DNA of 64,000 nucleotides from Sanderia malayensis (GCA_013076295.1 RQOL01000310.1:1-64000), one strand, 5' to 3'; positions 1 through 13,415 are shown, numbered from the stretch's first letter. The notes: a model not told the origin generated them from the sequence alone. Numbers and translations: made by a program.

Positions 1-76
1 ATGGCCGAGTGGTTAAGGTGTTTGACTTGAAATCAAATGGGATATTCCCTCACAGGTTCAAATCCTGTTCACAGCG
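1..76 (+). tRNA. tRNA-Ser (TGA), 5' end cut by window
   Basis: Starts at gene position 7, so the first six acceptor bases lie outside. The rest is complete, with T25 (G10.T25 wobble) and a T4 terminator. Confidence 0.85.
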
Positions 77-581
77 ATTTTGCTAGCAATGTTACTTTGA
101 TGTGGAAAATCATTGTTCTTTAGATAATATCACCAGGAAGAGATTTATACACGCAACAATAATATCACAATTAGGTTACTAGAGCAAATGTTTCTCCTTA
201 GGTCACTGTGACACAGATCATTTCTCATTATTGCAGCAAAAAGTAATGCTATGTGTCTGATGAATGTCATTGGATGAAAAACCCATGAACCTTAAAAAGC
301 AAAAGGAGTGCTCCTGGTTTTGAAAAGGAAAAAATCATGGTTTCATTTTACATTATCCGGAACTGTTACTAAAATTCATATGATGATGTGATCAGGGTTA
401 ATTCTGAAATATCAAAAAATTGTTGGAAAATAGGGAAATATATTCAAACTAGGTGATTTCCACCAGGCAAGATGTATTAAGAAACTTTAATTTGAATAGT
501 GTTATGATGTGAAATCTTTTTGTTTTCAATAAAAACATTAACATTGTTAGAAATAACAGAGTCCTTCTATAAATGATACAT

Positions 582-659
582 GCTGTGATGGCCGAGTGGT
601 TAAGCGTTTACTTGAAATCAAATGGATATTCCTCACAGGTTCAAATCCTGTTCACAGCG
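582..659 (+). pseudogene. tRNA-Ser (TGA)-like, 78 nt, four bases short
   Basis: Bases are missing in the D stem, anticodon stem and variable arm. B box intact. Either decayed or a consensus error. Confidence 0.6.
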
Positions 660-1166
660 ATTTTGCTAGCATGTTACTTTGATGTGGAAAATCATTGTTC
701 TTTTAGATAATATCACCAGGAAGAGATTTATACACACACAACAACAATATCATAATTAGGTTACTAGAGCAATAATTCTCCTTGGTCACTGTGACACAGA
801 TCATTTCTCATTATTGCAGCAAAAAGTAATGCCATGTGTATGATGAATGTCATTGGATGAAAAACCCATGAACCTTAAAAAGCAAAAGGAGTGCTCCTGG
901 TTTTGAAAAGGAAAAAATCATGGTTTCATTTTACATTATCCGGAACTGTTACTAAAATTCATATGATGATGTGATCAGGGTTAATTCTGAAATATCAAAA
1001 AAAATTGTGGAAAATAGGAAATATATTCAAACTAGGTGATTTCCACCAGGCAAGATAGTATTAAGAAACTTTGAATTTGAATAGTGTTATGATGTGAAAT
1101 CTTTTTGTTTTCAATAAAAACATTAACATTGTTAGAAATAACAGAGTCCTTCTATAAATGATACAT

Positions 1167-1248
1167 GCTGTGATGGCCGAGTGGTTAAGGTGTTTGACTT
1201 GAAATCAAATGGGATATTCCCTCACAGGTTCAAATCCTGTTCACAGCG
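1167..1248 (+). tRNA. tRNA-Ser (TGA), 82 nt
   Basis: Complete cloverleaf, anticodon loop CTTGAAA, T25 variant. Confidence 0.92.
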
Positions 1249-1748
1249 ATTTTGCTAGCATGTTACTTTGATGTGGAAATCATTGTTCTTTTAGATAATA
1301 TCACCAGGAAGAGATTTATATACACGCAACATAATATCACAATTAGGTACAGAGCAAATGTTCTCCTTAGGTCACTGTGACACAGATCATTTCTCATTAT
1401 TGCAGCAAAAAGTAATGCTATGTGTTGATGAATGTCATGTGGATGAAAAACCCATGAACCTTAAAAAGCAAAAGGATGCTCCTGGTTTTGAAAGGAAAAA
1501 ATCATGTTTCATTTTACATTATCTGGAACTGTTACTAAATTCATATAATGATGTGATCAGGGGTAATTCTGAATATCAAAAAAATTGTTAAAATAGGGAA
1601 ATATATTCAAACTAGGGTGATTTCCACCAGGCAAGATAGTATTAAGAAAACTTTGAATTTGAATAGTGTTATGATCTGAAATCTTTTTGTTTTCAATAAA
1701 AACATTAACATTGTTAGAAATAACAGAGTCCTTCTATAAATGATACAA

Positions 1749-1830
1749 GCTGTGATGGCCGAGTGGTTAAGGCGTTTGACTAGAAATCAAATGGGATATT
1801 CCCTCACAGGTTCAAATCCTGTTCACAGCG
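1749..1830 (+). tRNA. tRNA-Ser (AGA), 82 nt
   Basis: First complete AGA copy: loop CTAGAAA, all stems paired, T4 terminator. Confidence 0.93.
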
Positions 1831-2340
1831 ATTTTGCTAGCAATGTTACTTTGATGTGGCAAATCATTGTTCTTTTAGATAATATCACCAGGAAGAGATT
1901 TATACACGCAACAATAATATCACAATTAGGTTACTAGAGCAAATGTTTCTCCTTAGGTCACTATGACACAGATCATTTCTCATTATTGCAGCAAAAAGTA
2001 ATGCCATGTGTATGATGAATGTCATTGGATGAAAAACCCATGAACCTTAAAAAGCAAAAGGAGTGCTCCTGGTTTTGAAAAGGAAAAAATCATGGTTTCA
2101 TTTTGAATTATCCGGAACTGTTACTAAAATTCATATGATGATGTGATCAGGGTTAATTCTGAAATATCAAAAAAAAATTGCTGGAAAATACGGAAATATA
2201 TTCAAACTGGGTGATTTCCACCAGGCAAGATAGTATTAAGGAAACTTTGAATTTGAATAGTGTTATGATCTGAAATCTTTTTGTTTCAATAAAACATTAA
2301 CATTGTTAGAAATAACAGAGTCCTTCTATAAATGATACAA

Positions 2341-2421
2341 GCTGTGATGGCCGAGTGGTTAGGCGTTTGACTAGAAATCAAATGGGATATTCCCTCACAG
2401 GTTCAAATCCTGTTCACAGCG
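2341..2421 (+). tRNA. tRNA-Ser (AGA), 81 nt
   Basis: One A missing from the D loop; otherwise complete. Confidence 0.85.
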
Positions 2422-2929
2422 ATTTTGCCTAGCAATGTTACTTTGATGTGGAAATCATTGTTCTTTTAGATAATATCACCAGGAAGAGATTTATACACGC
2501 AACAATAATATCACAATTAGGTTACTAGAGCAAATGTTTCTCCTTAGGTCACTGTGACACAGATCATTTCTCATTATTGCAGCAAAAAGTAATGCATGTG
2601 TATGATGAATGTCATTGGATGAAAAACCCATGAAACCTTAAAAAGCAAAAGGAGTGCTCCTGGTTTTGAAAAGGAAAAAATCATGGTTTCATTTACATTA
2701 TCCGGAACTGTTACTAAAATTCATATAATGATGTGATCAGGGGTAATTCTGAAATATCAAAAAAAATTGGTTGGAAAATAGGGAAATATATTCAAACTAG
2801 GTGATTTCCACCAGGCAAGATAGTATTAAGGAAACTTTGAATTTGAATAGTGTTTATGATTGAAATCTTTTTGTTTCAATAAAACATTAACATTGTTAGA
2901 AATAACAGAGTCCTTCTAAAATGATACAA

Positions 2930-3010
2930 GCTGTGATGGCCGAGTGGTTAAGGCGTTTGACTAGAAATCAAATGGGATATTCCTCACAGGTTCAAATCCT
3001 GTTCACAGCG
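2930..3010 (+). tRNA. tRNA-Ser (AGA), 81 nt
   Basis: One C missing from the variable-arm TCCC run. Confidence 0.85.
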
Positions 3011-3518
3011 ATTTTGCCTAGCAATGTTACTTTGATGTGGCAAATCATTGTTCTTTTAGATAATATCACAGGAAGAGATTTATACACACAACAATAATAT
3101 ACAATTAGGTTACTAGAGCAAATGTTTCTCCTTAGGTCACTGTGACACAGATCATTTCTCATTATTGCAGCAAAAAGTAATGCCATGTGTTGATGAATGT
3201 CATTGGATGAAAAACCCATGAACCTTAAAAAGCAAAAGGAGTGCTCCTGGTTTTGAAAAGGAAAAAATCATGGTTTCATTTTCCATTATCCGGAACTGTT
3301 ACTAAAATTCATATGATGATGTGATCAGGGTTAATTCGAAATATCAAAAAAAATTGTTGGAAAATAGGAAATATATTCAAACTAGGTGATTTCCACCAGG
3401 CAAGATGTTATTAAGGAAACTTTAAATTTGAATAGTGTTATGATGTGAAATCTTTTTGTTTTCCATAAAAACATTAACATTGTTAGAAATAACAGAGTCC
3501 TTCTATAAATGATACACA

Positions 3519-3599
3519 GCTGTGATGGCCGAGTGGTTAAGCGTTTGACTTGAAATCAAATGGGATATTCCCTCACAGGTTCAAATCCTGTTCACAGCG
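3519..3599 (+). tRNA. tRNA-Ser (TGA), 81 nt
   Basis: One G missing from the 3' D stem (AAGCG); T loop normal, so not family B. Confidence 0.8.
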
Positions 3600-4111
3600 A
3601 TTTTGCTAGCATGTTACTTTGATGTGCAAAATCATTGTTCTTTTAGATAATATCACCAGGAAGAGATATTATACACACAACAATAATATCAAATTAGGTT
3701 ACTAGAGCAATATGTTTCTCCTTAGGTCACTGTGACACAGATCATTTCTCATTATTGCAGCAAAAAGTAATGTTATGTGTATGATGAATGTATTGGATGA
3801 AAAACCCATGAAACCTTAAAAAGCAAAAGGAGTGCTCCTGGTTTTGAAAAGGAAAAAATCATGTTCTCATATTACATTATAGCTGGAACTGTTACTAAAT
3901 TCATATGATGATGTGATCAGGGTTAATTCTGAAATATCAAAAAAAAATTGCTGAAAATACGGAAATATATTCAAACTGGGTGATTTCCACCAGGCAAGAT
4001 AGTATTAAGGAAACTTTGAATTTGAATAGTGTTATGATGTGAAATCTTTTTGTTTTCAATAAAAACATTAACATTGTTAGAAATAACAGAGTCCTTCTAT
4101 AAATGATACAT

Positions 4112-4191
4112 GCTGTGATGGCCGAGTGGTTAAGGCGTTTGACTGAAATCAAATGGATATTCCCTCACAGGTTCAAATCCTGTTCACAGCG
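4112..4191 (+). tRNA. tRNA-Ser, anticodon unresolved, 80 nt
   Basis: Anticodon loop reads CTGAAA, one base short exactly at position 34 where TGA and AGA copies differ. One G is also missing from the variable arm. Confidence 0.7.
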
Positions 4192-4697
4192 ATTTTGCTA
4201 GCAATGTTACTTTGATGTGGAAAATCATTGTTCTTTTAGATAATATCACCAGGAAGAGATATTATACACCAACAATAATATCACAATTAGGTTACTAGAG
4301 CAAGATGTTTCTCTTTGGGTCACTGTGACACAGATCATTTCTCATTATTGCAGCAAAAGTAATGCATGTGTCTGATGAATGTCATTGGATGAAAAACCCA
4401 TGAAACCTTAAAAGCAAAAGGAGTGCTCCTGGTTTTGAAAAGGAAAAAATCATGTTCATTTTACATTATCCGGAACTGTTACTAAAATTCATATAATCAT
4501 GTGATCAGGGTAATTCTGAAATATCAAAAAAAAATTGCTGGAAAATACGGAAATATATTCAAACTGGGTGATTTCCACCAGGCAAGATAGTATTAAGGAA
4601 ACTTTGAATTTGAATAGTGTTATGATTGAAATCTTTTGTTTTCAATAAAAACATTAACATTGTTAGAAATAACAGAGTCCTTCTATAAATGATACAA

Positions 4698-4778
4698 GCT
4701 GTGATGGCCGAGTGGTTAAGGCGTTTGACTTGAAATCAAATGGGATATCCCTCACAGGTTCAAATCCTGTTCACAGCG
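4698..4778 (+). tRNA. tRNA-Ser (TGA), 81 nt
   Basis: One T missing from the variable-arm loop; stems intact. Confidence 0.85.
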
Positions 4779-5285
4779 ATTTTGCTAGCAATGTTACTTT
4801 GATGTGGCAAATCATTGTTCTTTTAGATAATATCACCAGGAAGAGATTTATACACGCAACAATAATATCACAATTAGGTTACAGAGCAAATGTTTCTCCT
4901 TAGGTCACTGTGACACAGATCATTTCTCATTATTGCAGCAAAAAGTAATGCCATGTGTCTGATGAATGTCATTGGATGAAAAACCCATGAACCTTAAAAG
5001 CAAAAGGAGTGCTCCTGGTTTTGAAAAGGAAAAAATCATGTTTCATTTTACATATCCGGAACTGTTACTAAAATTCATATGATGATGTGATCAGGGTTAA
5101 TTCTGAAATATCAAAAAATGATTGTTGGAAAATAGGAAATATATTCAAAGCTGGGTGATTTCCACCAGGCAAGATAGTATTAAGAAAACTTTGAATTTGA
5201 ATAGTGTTATGATCTGAAATCTTTTGTTTTCAATAAAAACATTAACATTGTTAGAAATAACAGAGTCCTTCTATAAATGATACAT

Positions 5286-5366
5286 GCTGTGATGGCCGAG
5301 TGGTTAAGGCGTTTGACTTGAAATCAAATGGGATATTCCTCACAGGTTCAAATCCTGTTCACAGCG
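5286..5366 (+). tRNA. tRNA-Ser (TGA), 81 nt
   Basis: One C missing from the variable arm. Confidence 0.85.
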
Positions 5367-5872
5367 ATTTTGCAGCATGTTACTTTGATGTGGAAAATCA
5401 TTGTTCTTTTAGATAATATCACCAGGAAGAGATTTATACACGCAACAACAATATCAATTAGGTTACAAGAGCAGATAATTCTCCTTAGGTCACTGTGACA
5501 CAGATCATTTCTCATTATTGCAGCAAAAAGTAATGCTATGTGTCTGATGAATGTCATTGGATGAAAAACCCATGAACCTTAAAAAGCAAAAGGAGTGCTC
5601 CTGGTTTTGAAAAGGAAAAAATCATGGTTTCATTTTACATTATCCGGAACTGTTACTAAAATTCATATAAGATGTGATCAGGGTAATTCTGAAATATCAA
5701 AAAATGGGATTGTTGGAAAATAGGGAAATATATTCAAACTAGGTGATTTCCACCAGGCAAGATAGTATTAAGAAACTTTGAATTTGAATAGTGTTATGAT
5801 GTGAAATCTTTTTGTTTTCAATAAAAACATTAACATTGTTAGAAATAACAGAGTCCTTCTATAAATGATACA

Positions 5873-5953
5873 GCTGTGATGGCCGAGTGGTTAAGGCGTT
5901 TGACTGAAATCAAATGGGATATTCCCTCACAGGTTCAAATCCTGTTCACAGCG
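5873..5953 (+). tRNA. tRNA-Ser, anticodon unresolved, 81 nt
   Basis: Loop CTGAAA lacks base 34; the rest is complete. Confidence 0.75.
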
Positions 5954-6459
5954 ATTTTGCTAGCAATGTTACTTTGATGTGGCAAATCATTGTTCTTTTA
6001 GATAATATCACCAGGAAGAGATTTATACACACAACAATAATATCACAATTAGGTTACTAGAGCAAATTTCTCCTTAGGTCACTGTGACACAGATCATTTC
6101 TCATTATTGCAGCAAAAAGTAATGCATGTGTCTGATGAATGTCATTGGATGAAAAACCCATGAACCTTAAAAAGCAAAAGGAGTGCTCCTGGTTTTGAAA
6201 AGGAAAAAATCATGGTTTCATTTTACATTATCCGGAACTGTTACTAAATTCATATAACCATGTGATCAGGGTAATTCTGAAATATCAAAAAATGGATTGT
6301 TGGAAAATAGGGAAATATATTCAAACTAGGTGATTTCCACCAGGCAAGATAGTATTAAGAAAACTTTGAATTTGAATAGTGTTATGATCTGAAATCTTTT
6401 TGTTTTCATAAAAACATTAACATTGTTAGAAATAACAGAGTCCTTCTATAAATGATACA

Positions 6460-6541
6460 GCTGTGATGGCCGAGTGGTTAAGGCGTTTGACTAGAAATCA
6501 AATGGGATATTCCCTCACAGGTTCAAATCCTGTTCACAGCG
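6460..6541 (+). tRNA. tRNA-Ser (AGA), 82 nt
   Basis: Complete AGA copy that precedes the first short-spacer unit. Confidence 0.93.
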
Positions 6542-6760
6542 ATTTTGCTAGCAATGTTACTTTGATGTGGAAAATCATTGTTCTTTTAGATAATATCACC
6601 AGGAAGAGATTTATACACGCAACAATAATATCACAATTAGGTTACTAGAGCAAATGTTTCTCCTTAGGTCACTGTGACACAGAATGATGTGAAATCTTTT
6701 TATTTCAATAAAAACATTAACATTGTTAGAAATAACAGAGTCCTTCTATAAATGATACAA
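6542..6760 (+). repeat. Short spacer with internal deletion, cassette 1
   Basis: 219 bp instead of about 510. The text jumps from just after the GTCACTGTGAC dyad (GACACAGA) to ATGATGTGAAATC near the spacer end. The same junction occurs at four other places in the window, so it arose once and was copied. Confidence 0.9.
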
Positions 6761-6842
6761 GCTCTGATGGCCGAGTGGTTAAGGCGTTTGACTTGAAATC
6801 AAATGGGATATTCCCTCACAGGTTCAAATCCTTTTCACAGCG
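6761..6842 (+). tRNA. tRNA-Ser (TGA), family C, 82 nt, degenerate stems
   Basis: Acceptor begins GCTCTGA against 3' TCACAGC, giving a C.C mismatch. The 3' T-stem arm is CCTTT, giving a C.T mismatch. Possibly a pseudogene. Confidence 0.7.
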
Positions 6843-7350
6843 ATTTTGCTAGCCATGTTACTTTAATGTGGAAAATCATTGTTCTTTTAGATAATATCAC
6901 CGGAAGAGATATTTATACACACAACAATAATATCACAATTAGGTTACTAGAGCAAATGTTTCTCCTTAGGTCACTGTGACACAGATCATTTCTCATTATT
7001 GCAGCAAAAAGTAATGCTATGTGTCTGATGAATGTCATTGGATGAAAAACCCATGAACCTTAAAAAGCAAAAGGAGTGCTCCTGGTTTTGAAAAGGAAAA
7101 AATCTGGTTTCATTTACATTATCTGGAAATGTTACTAAAATTCATATAATCATGTGATCAGGGTAATTCTGAAATATCAAGAAAGGATTGTTGGAAATAG
7201 GAAATATATTCAAACTAGGTGATTTCCACCAGGCAAGATAGTATTAAGAAAACTTTGAATTTGAATAGTGTTATGATCTGAAATCTTTTTGTTTTCAATA
7301 AAAACATTAACATTGTTAGAAATAACAGAGTCCTTCTATAAATGATACAA

Positions 7351-7431
7351 GCTGTGATGGCCGAGTGGTTAAGGCGTTTGACTAGAAATCAAATGGATAT
7401 TCCCTCACAGGTTCAAATCCTGTTCACAGCG
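7351..7431 (+). tRNA. tRNA-Ser (AGA), 81 nt
   Basis: One G missing from the variable arm. Confidence 0.85.
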
Positions 7432-7940
7432 ATTTTGCTACCAATGTTACTTTGATGTGGCAAATCATTGTTCTTTTAGATAATATCACCAGGAAGAGAT
7501 TTATACACGCAACAATAATATCACAATTAGGTTACTAGAGCAAATGTTTCTCCTTAGGTCACTGTGACACAGATCATTTCTCATTATTGCAGCAAAAAGT
7601 AATGCTATGTGTCTGATGAATGTCATTGGATGAAAAACCCATGAACCTTAAAAAGCAAAAGGAGTGCTCCTGGTTTTGAAAAGGAAAAAATCATGGTTTC
7701 ATTTTACATTATCCGGAACTGTTACTAAAATTCATATGATGATGTGATCAGGGTTAATTCGAAATATCAAAAAAAATGTTGGAAAATAGGGAAATATATT
7801 CAAACTAGGTGATTTCCACCAGGCAAGCTGTTATTAAGGAAACTTTAAATTTGAATAGTGTTATGATGTGAAATCTTTTTGTTTTCCATAAAAACATTAA
7901 AATTGTTAGAAATAACAGAGTCCTTCTATAAATGATACAT

Positions 7941-8021
7941 GCTGTGATGGCCGAGTGGTTAAGCGTTTAACTTGAAATCAAATTGGATATTCTCTCACAG
8001 GTTTAAATCCTGTTCACAGCG
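7941..8021 (+). pseudogene. tRNA-Ser (TGA)-like, family B
   Basis: First family B copy: D stem AAGCG, anticodon stem TTTAA against TCAAA, variable arm ATTGGATATTCTCT, T loop TTTAAAT. Acceptor stem, anticodon and terminator are kept. Confidence 0.75.
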
Positions 8022-8541
8022 ATTTTGCTAGCCATTTACTTTTGATGTGGAAAATCATTGTTCTTTTAGATAATATCACCAGGAAGAGATATTTATACAC
8101 GCAACAATAATATCATAATTAGGTTACATAGAGCAGATAATTCTCCTTGGTCACTGTGACACAGATCATTTCTCATTATTGCAGCAAAAAGTAATGCCTA
8201 TGTGTATGATGAAATTCATTGGATGAAAAACCCATGAAACCTTAATAAGCAAAAGGAGTGCTCCTGCTTTTGAAAAGGAAAAAATCATGGTTCTCATATT
8301 ACATTATCAGCTGGAACTGTTACTAAAATTCATATATGATGTGATCAGGGTAATTCTGAAATATCAAAAAAAAATTGCTGGAAAATACGGGAAATATATC
8401 AAACTAGGGTGATTTTCCACCAGGCAAGATAGTATTAAGAAAACTTTGAATTTGAATAGTGTTATGATCTGAAATCTTTTTGTTTTCAATAAAAACATTA
8501 ACATTGTTAGAAATAACAGAGTCCTTCTATAAATGATACAA

Positions 8542-8623
8542 GCTGTGATGGCCGAGTGGTTAAGGCGTTTGACTAGAAATCAAATGGGATATTCCCTCAC
8601 AGGTTCAAATCCTGTTCACAGCG
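8542..8623 (+). tRNA. tRNA-Ser (AGA), 82 nt
   Basis: Complete, with good A and B boxes. Confidence 0.93.
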
Positions 8624-9137
8624 ATTTTGCTAGCAATGTTACTTTGATGTGGCAAATCATTGTTCTTTTAGATAATATCACCAGGAAGAGATTAACACGC
8701 AACAATAATATCACAATTAGGTTACTAGAGCAAATGTTCTCCTTAGGTCACTGTGACACAGATCATTTCTCATTATTGCAGCAAAAAGTAATGCCATGTG
8801 TATGATGAATGTCATTGGATGAAAAACCCATGAACCTTAAAAAGCAAAAGGAGTGCTCCTGGTTTTGAAAAGGAAAAAATCATGGTTTCATTTTCCGGAA
8901 TTATCCGGAACTGTTACTAAAATTCATATGATGATGTGATCAGGGTTAATTCTGAAATATCAAAAAATGGGATTGTTGGAAAATAGGGAAATATATTCAA
9001 ACTAGGTGATTTCCACCAGGCAAGATTTTATTAAGGAAACTTTAAATTTGAATAGTGTTATGATGTGAAATCTTTTTGTTTTCCATAAAAACATTAACAT
9101 TGTTAGAAATAACAGAGTCCTTCTATAAATGATACAC

Positions 9138-9216
9138 GCTGTGATGGCCGAGTGGTTAAGGCGTTTGACTAGAATCAATGGATATTCCCTCACAGGTTCA
9201 AATCCTGTTCACAGCG
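9138..9216 (+). tRNA. tRNA-Ser (AGA), 79 nt
   Basis: Three bases missing around the anticodon 3' stem and variable arm; probably non-functional as written. Confidence 0.65.
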
Positions 9217-9346
9217 ATTTTCTAGCAATTTACTTTGATGTGCAAATCATTTTCTTTAGATAATACACAGGAAAGAGATTTTGCTAGCAATGTACTTTAT
9301 GTGGAAATCATTGTTCTTTTAGATAATATCACCAGGAAGAGATTTA
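9216..9346 (+). repeat. Local duplication of about 60 bp in the spacer
   Basis: The stretch after the tRNA (from GATTTT through GAAAGAGATTT) occurs twice in tandem, the first copy more degraded than the second. It explains why this unit is about 651 bp long. Confidence 0.7.
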
Positions 9347-9788
9347 TACACGCAACAATAATATCACAATTAGGTTACTGGGGCAAATGTTTCTCCTTAG
9401 GTCACTGTGACACAGATCATTTCTCATTATTGCAGCAAAAAGTAATGCTATGTGTCTGATGAATGTCATTGGATGAAAAACCCATGAACCTTAAAAAGCA
9501 AAAGGAGTGCTCCTGGTTTTGAAAAGGAAAAAATCATGGTTTCATTTTACATTATCTGGAACTGTTACTAAAATTCATATAATCATGTGATCAGGGGTAA
9601 TTCTGAAATATCAAGAAATGGGATTGTTGGAAAATAGGGAAATATATTCAAACTAGGTGATTTCCACCAGGCAAGATAGTATTAAGAAAACTTTGAATTT
9701 GAATAGTGTTATGATCTGAAATCTTTTTGTTTTCAATAAAAACATTAACATTGTTAGAAATAACAGAGTCCTTCTATAAATGATACAA

Positions 9789-9870
9789 GCTGTGATGGCC
9801 GAGTGGTTAAGGCGTTTGACTAGAAATCAAATGGGATATTCCCTCACAGGTTCAAATCCTGTTCACAGCG
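9789..9870 (+). tRNA. tRNA-Ser (AGA), 82 nt
   Basis: Complete; flank reads GCTACCAATG instead of GCTAGCAATG, a marker shared with 7431, 12233, 24419 and 63356. Confidence 0.93.
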
Positions 9871-10384
9871 ATTTTGCTACCAATGTTACTTTGATGTGGC
9901 AAATCATTGTTCTTTTAGATAATATCACCAGGAAGAGATTTATACACGCAACAATAATATCACAATTAGGTTACTAGAGCAAATGTTTCTCCTTAGGTCA
10001 CTATGACACAGATCATTTCTCATTATTGCAGCAAAAAGTAATGCCATGTGTATGATGAATGTCATTGGATGAAAAACCCATGAACCTTAAAAAGCAAAAG
10101 GAGTGCTCCTGGTTTTGAAAAGGAAAAAATCATGGTTTCATTTTCCGGAATTATCCGGAACTGTTACTAAAATTCATATGATGATGTGATCAGGGTTAAT
10201 TCCGAAATATCAAAAAAAAATTGTTGGAAAATAGGAAATATATTCAAACTAGGTGATTTCCACCAGGCAAGATGTTATTAAGGAAACTTTAAATTTGAAT
10301 AGTGTTATGATGTGAAATCTTTTTGTTTTCCATAAAAACATTAACATTGTTAGAAATAACAGAGTCCTTCTATAAATGATACAA

Positions 10385-10465
10385 GCTGTGATGGCCGAGT
10401 GGTTAAGCGTTTAACTTGAAATCAAATTGGATATTCTCTCACAGGTTTAAATCCTGTTCACAGCG
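10385..10465 (+). pseudogene. tRNA-Ser (TGA)-like, family B
   Basis: All family B changes, followed by the family B flank GCCAGACATC. Confidence 0.75.
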
Positions 10466-10979
10466 ATTTTGCCAGACATCTTACTTTGATGTGGAAAATC
10501 ATTGTTCTTTTAGATAATATCACCAGGAAGAGAATTTATACACACAACAACAATATCATAATTAGGTTACAAGAGCAGATAATTCTCCTTTGGTCACTGT
10601 GACACAGATCATTTCTCATTATTGCAGCAAAAAGTAATGCCATGTGTATGATGAATGTCATTGGATGAAAAACCCATGAAACCTTAATAAGCAAAAGGAG
10701 TGCTCCTGCTTTTGAAAAGGAAAAAATCATGTTCTCATTTACATTATAGCTGGAACTGTTACTAAAATTCATATGATGATGTGATCAGGGTTAATTCTGA
10801 AATATCAAAAAAAATTGCTGGAAAATACGGAAATATATTCAAACTGGGTGATTTCCACCAGGCAAGATAGTATTAAGGAAACTTTGAATTTGAATAGTGT
10901 TATGATGTGAAATCTTTTTGTTTTCAATAAAAACACTAACATTGTTAGAAATAACAGAGTCCTTCTATAAATGAAACAT

Positions 10980-11061
10980 GCTGTGATGGCCGAGTGGTTA
11001 AGGTGTTTGACTTGAAATCAAATGGGATATTCCCTCACAGGTTCAAATCCTGTTCACAGCG
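10980..11061 (+). tRNA. tRNA-Ser (TGA), 82 nt
   Basis: Complete with T25; preceded by ATGAAACAT as in the dimer. Confidence 0.92.
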
Positions 11062-11566
11062 ATTTTGCTAGCCATGTTACTTTGATGTGCAAAATCATTG
11101 TTCTTTTAGATAATATCACCAGGAAGAGATTTATACACGCAACAATAATATCACAATTAGGTTACTAGAGCAAATGTTTCTCCTTAGGTCACTGTGACAC
11201 AGATCATTTCTCATTATTGCAGCAAAAAGTAATGCTATGTGTTGATGAATGTCATTGGATGAAAAACCATGAACCTTAAAAAGCAAAGGAGTGCTCTGGT
11301 TTTGAAAAGGAAAAAATCATGGTTTCATTTTACCTTATCCGGAACTGTTACTAAAATTCATATAACATGTGATCAGGGTAATTCTGAAATATCAAAAAAT
11401 GGATTGTTGGAAAATAGGGAAATATATTCAAACTAGGTGATTTCCACCAGGCAAGATAGTATTAAGAAAACTTTGAATTTGAATAGTGTTATGATTGAAA
11501 TCTTTTTGTTTTCAATAAAAACATAACATTGTTAGAAATAACAGAGTCCTTCTATAAATGATACAT

Positions 11567-11645
11567 GCTGTGATGGCCGAGTGGTTAAGCGTTTGACTTG
11601 AAATCAAATGGATATTCCTCACAGGTTTAAATCCTGTTCACAGCG
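11567..11645 (+). pseudogene. tRNA-Ser (TGA)-like, family B T loop, 79 nt
   Basis: T loop TTTAAAT and AAGCG as in family B, but anticodon stem TTTGA as in family A: a mosaic, with further losses in the variable arm. Confidence 0.65.
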
Positions 11646-12151
11646 ATTTTGCTAGCCATTTACTTTGATGTGGAAAATCATTGTTCTTTTAGATAATATC
11701 ACCAGGAAGAGATATTATACACCAACAAAATATCAAATTAGGTTACTAGAGCAATATTCTCCTTTGGTCACTGTGACACAGATCATTTCTCATTATTGCA
11801 GCAAAAAGTAATGCATGTGTATGATGAATGTCATTGGATGAAAAACCCATGAAACCTTAATAAGCAAAAGGAGTGCTCCTGCTTTGAAAAGGAAAAAATC
11901 ATGTTTCATTTACATTATAGCTGGAACTGTTACTAAAATTCATATGATGATGTGATCAGGGTTAATTCTGAAATATCAAAAAAAAATTGCTGGAAAATAC
12001 GGAAATATATTCAAACTGGGTGATTTCCACCAGGCAAGATAGTATTAAGGAAACTTTGAATTTGAATAGTGTTATGATGTGAAATCTTTTTGTTTTCAAT
12101 AAAAACACTAACATTGTTAGAAATAACAGAGTCCTTCTATAAATGATACAT

Positions 12152-12233
12152 GCTGTGATGGCCGAGTGGTTAAGGCGTTTGACTTGAAATCAAATGGGAT
12201 ATTCCCTCACAGGTTCAAATCCTGTTCACAGCG
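12152..12233 (+). tRNA. tRNA-Ser (TGA), 82 nt
   Basis: Complete, C25 form. Confidence 0.93.
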
Positions 12234-12740
12234 ATTTTGCTACCAATGTTACTTTGATGTGGCAAATCATTGTTCTTTTAGATAATATCACCAGGAAGAG
12301 ATTTATACACGCAACAATAATATCACAATTAGGTTACTAGAGCAAATGTTTCTCCTTAGGTCACTGTGACACAGATCATTTCTCATTATTGCAGCAAAAA
12401 GTAATGCATGTGTCTGATGAATGTCATTGGATGAAAAACCCATGAACCTTAAAAGCAAAAGGAGTGCTCCTGGTTTTGAAAAGGAAAAATCATGGTTTCA
12501 TTTACATTATCGGAACTGTTACTAAAATTCATATAATATGTGATCAGGGTTAATTCTGAAATATCAAAAAATGGATTGTTGGAAAATAGGGAAATATATT
12601 CAAACTAGGTGATTTCCACCAGGCAAGATAGTATTAAGAAAACTTTGAATTTGAATAGTGTTATGATCTGAAATCTTTTTGTTTTCAATAAAAACACTAA
12701 CATTGTTAGAAATAACAGAGTCCTTCTATAAATGATACAT

Positions 12741-12821
12741 GCTGTGATGGCCGAGTGGTTAAGGCGTTTGACTTGAAATCAAATGGATATTCCCTCACAG
12801 GTTCAAATCCTGTTCACAGCG
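12741..12821 (+). tRNA. tRNA-Ser (TGA), 81 nt
   Basis: One G missing from the variable arm. Confidence 0.85.
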
Positions 12822-13334
12822 ATTTTGCTAGCATGTTACTTTGATGTGGAAAATCATTGTTCTTTTAGATAATATCACCAGGAAGAGATATTTATACACC
12901 AACAATAATATCACAATTAGGTTACTAGAGCAAATGTTCTCCTTAGGTCACTGTGACACAGATCATTTCTCATTATTGCAGCAAAAAGTAATGCCATGTG
13001 TATGATGAATGTCATTGGATGAAAAACCCATGAAACCTTAATAAGCAAAAGGAGTGCTCCTGCTTTTGAAAAGGAAAAAATCATGTTCTCATATTACATT
13101 ATAGCTGGAACTGTTACTAAAATTCATATGATGATGTGATCAGGGTTAATTCTGAAATATCAAAAAAAATTGCTGGAAAATACGGAAATATATTCAAACT
13201 GGGTGATTTCCACCAGGCAAGATAGTATTAAGGAAACTTTGAATTTGAATAGTGTTATGATGTGAAATCTTTTTGTTTTCAATAAAAACACTAACATTGT
13301 TAGAAATAACAGAGTCCTTCTATAAATGATACAT

Positions 13335-13415
13335 GCTGTGATGGCCGAGTGGTTAAGGGTTTGACTTGAAATCAAATGGGATATTCCCTCACAGGTTCAA
13401 ATCCTGTTCACAGCG
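13335..13415 (+). tRNA. tRNA-Ser (TGA), 81 nt
   Basis: D stem reads AAGGG: base 25, which is C or T in other copies, is absent. Confidence 0.8.

Noticed and set aside
1740..1937. Recurrent + strand frames of 60-90 codons beginning near each tRNA
   Set aside because: They are translations through the tRNA gene and its flank. They recur because the repeat recurs, and break wherever a unit has a different indel.
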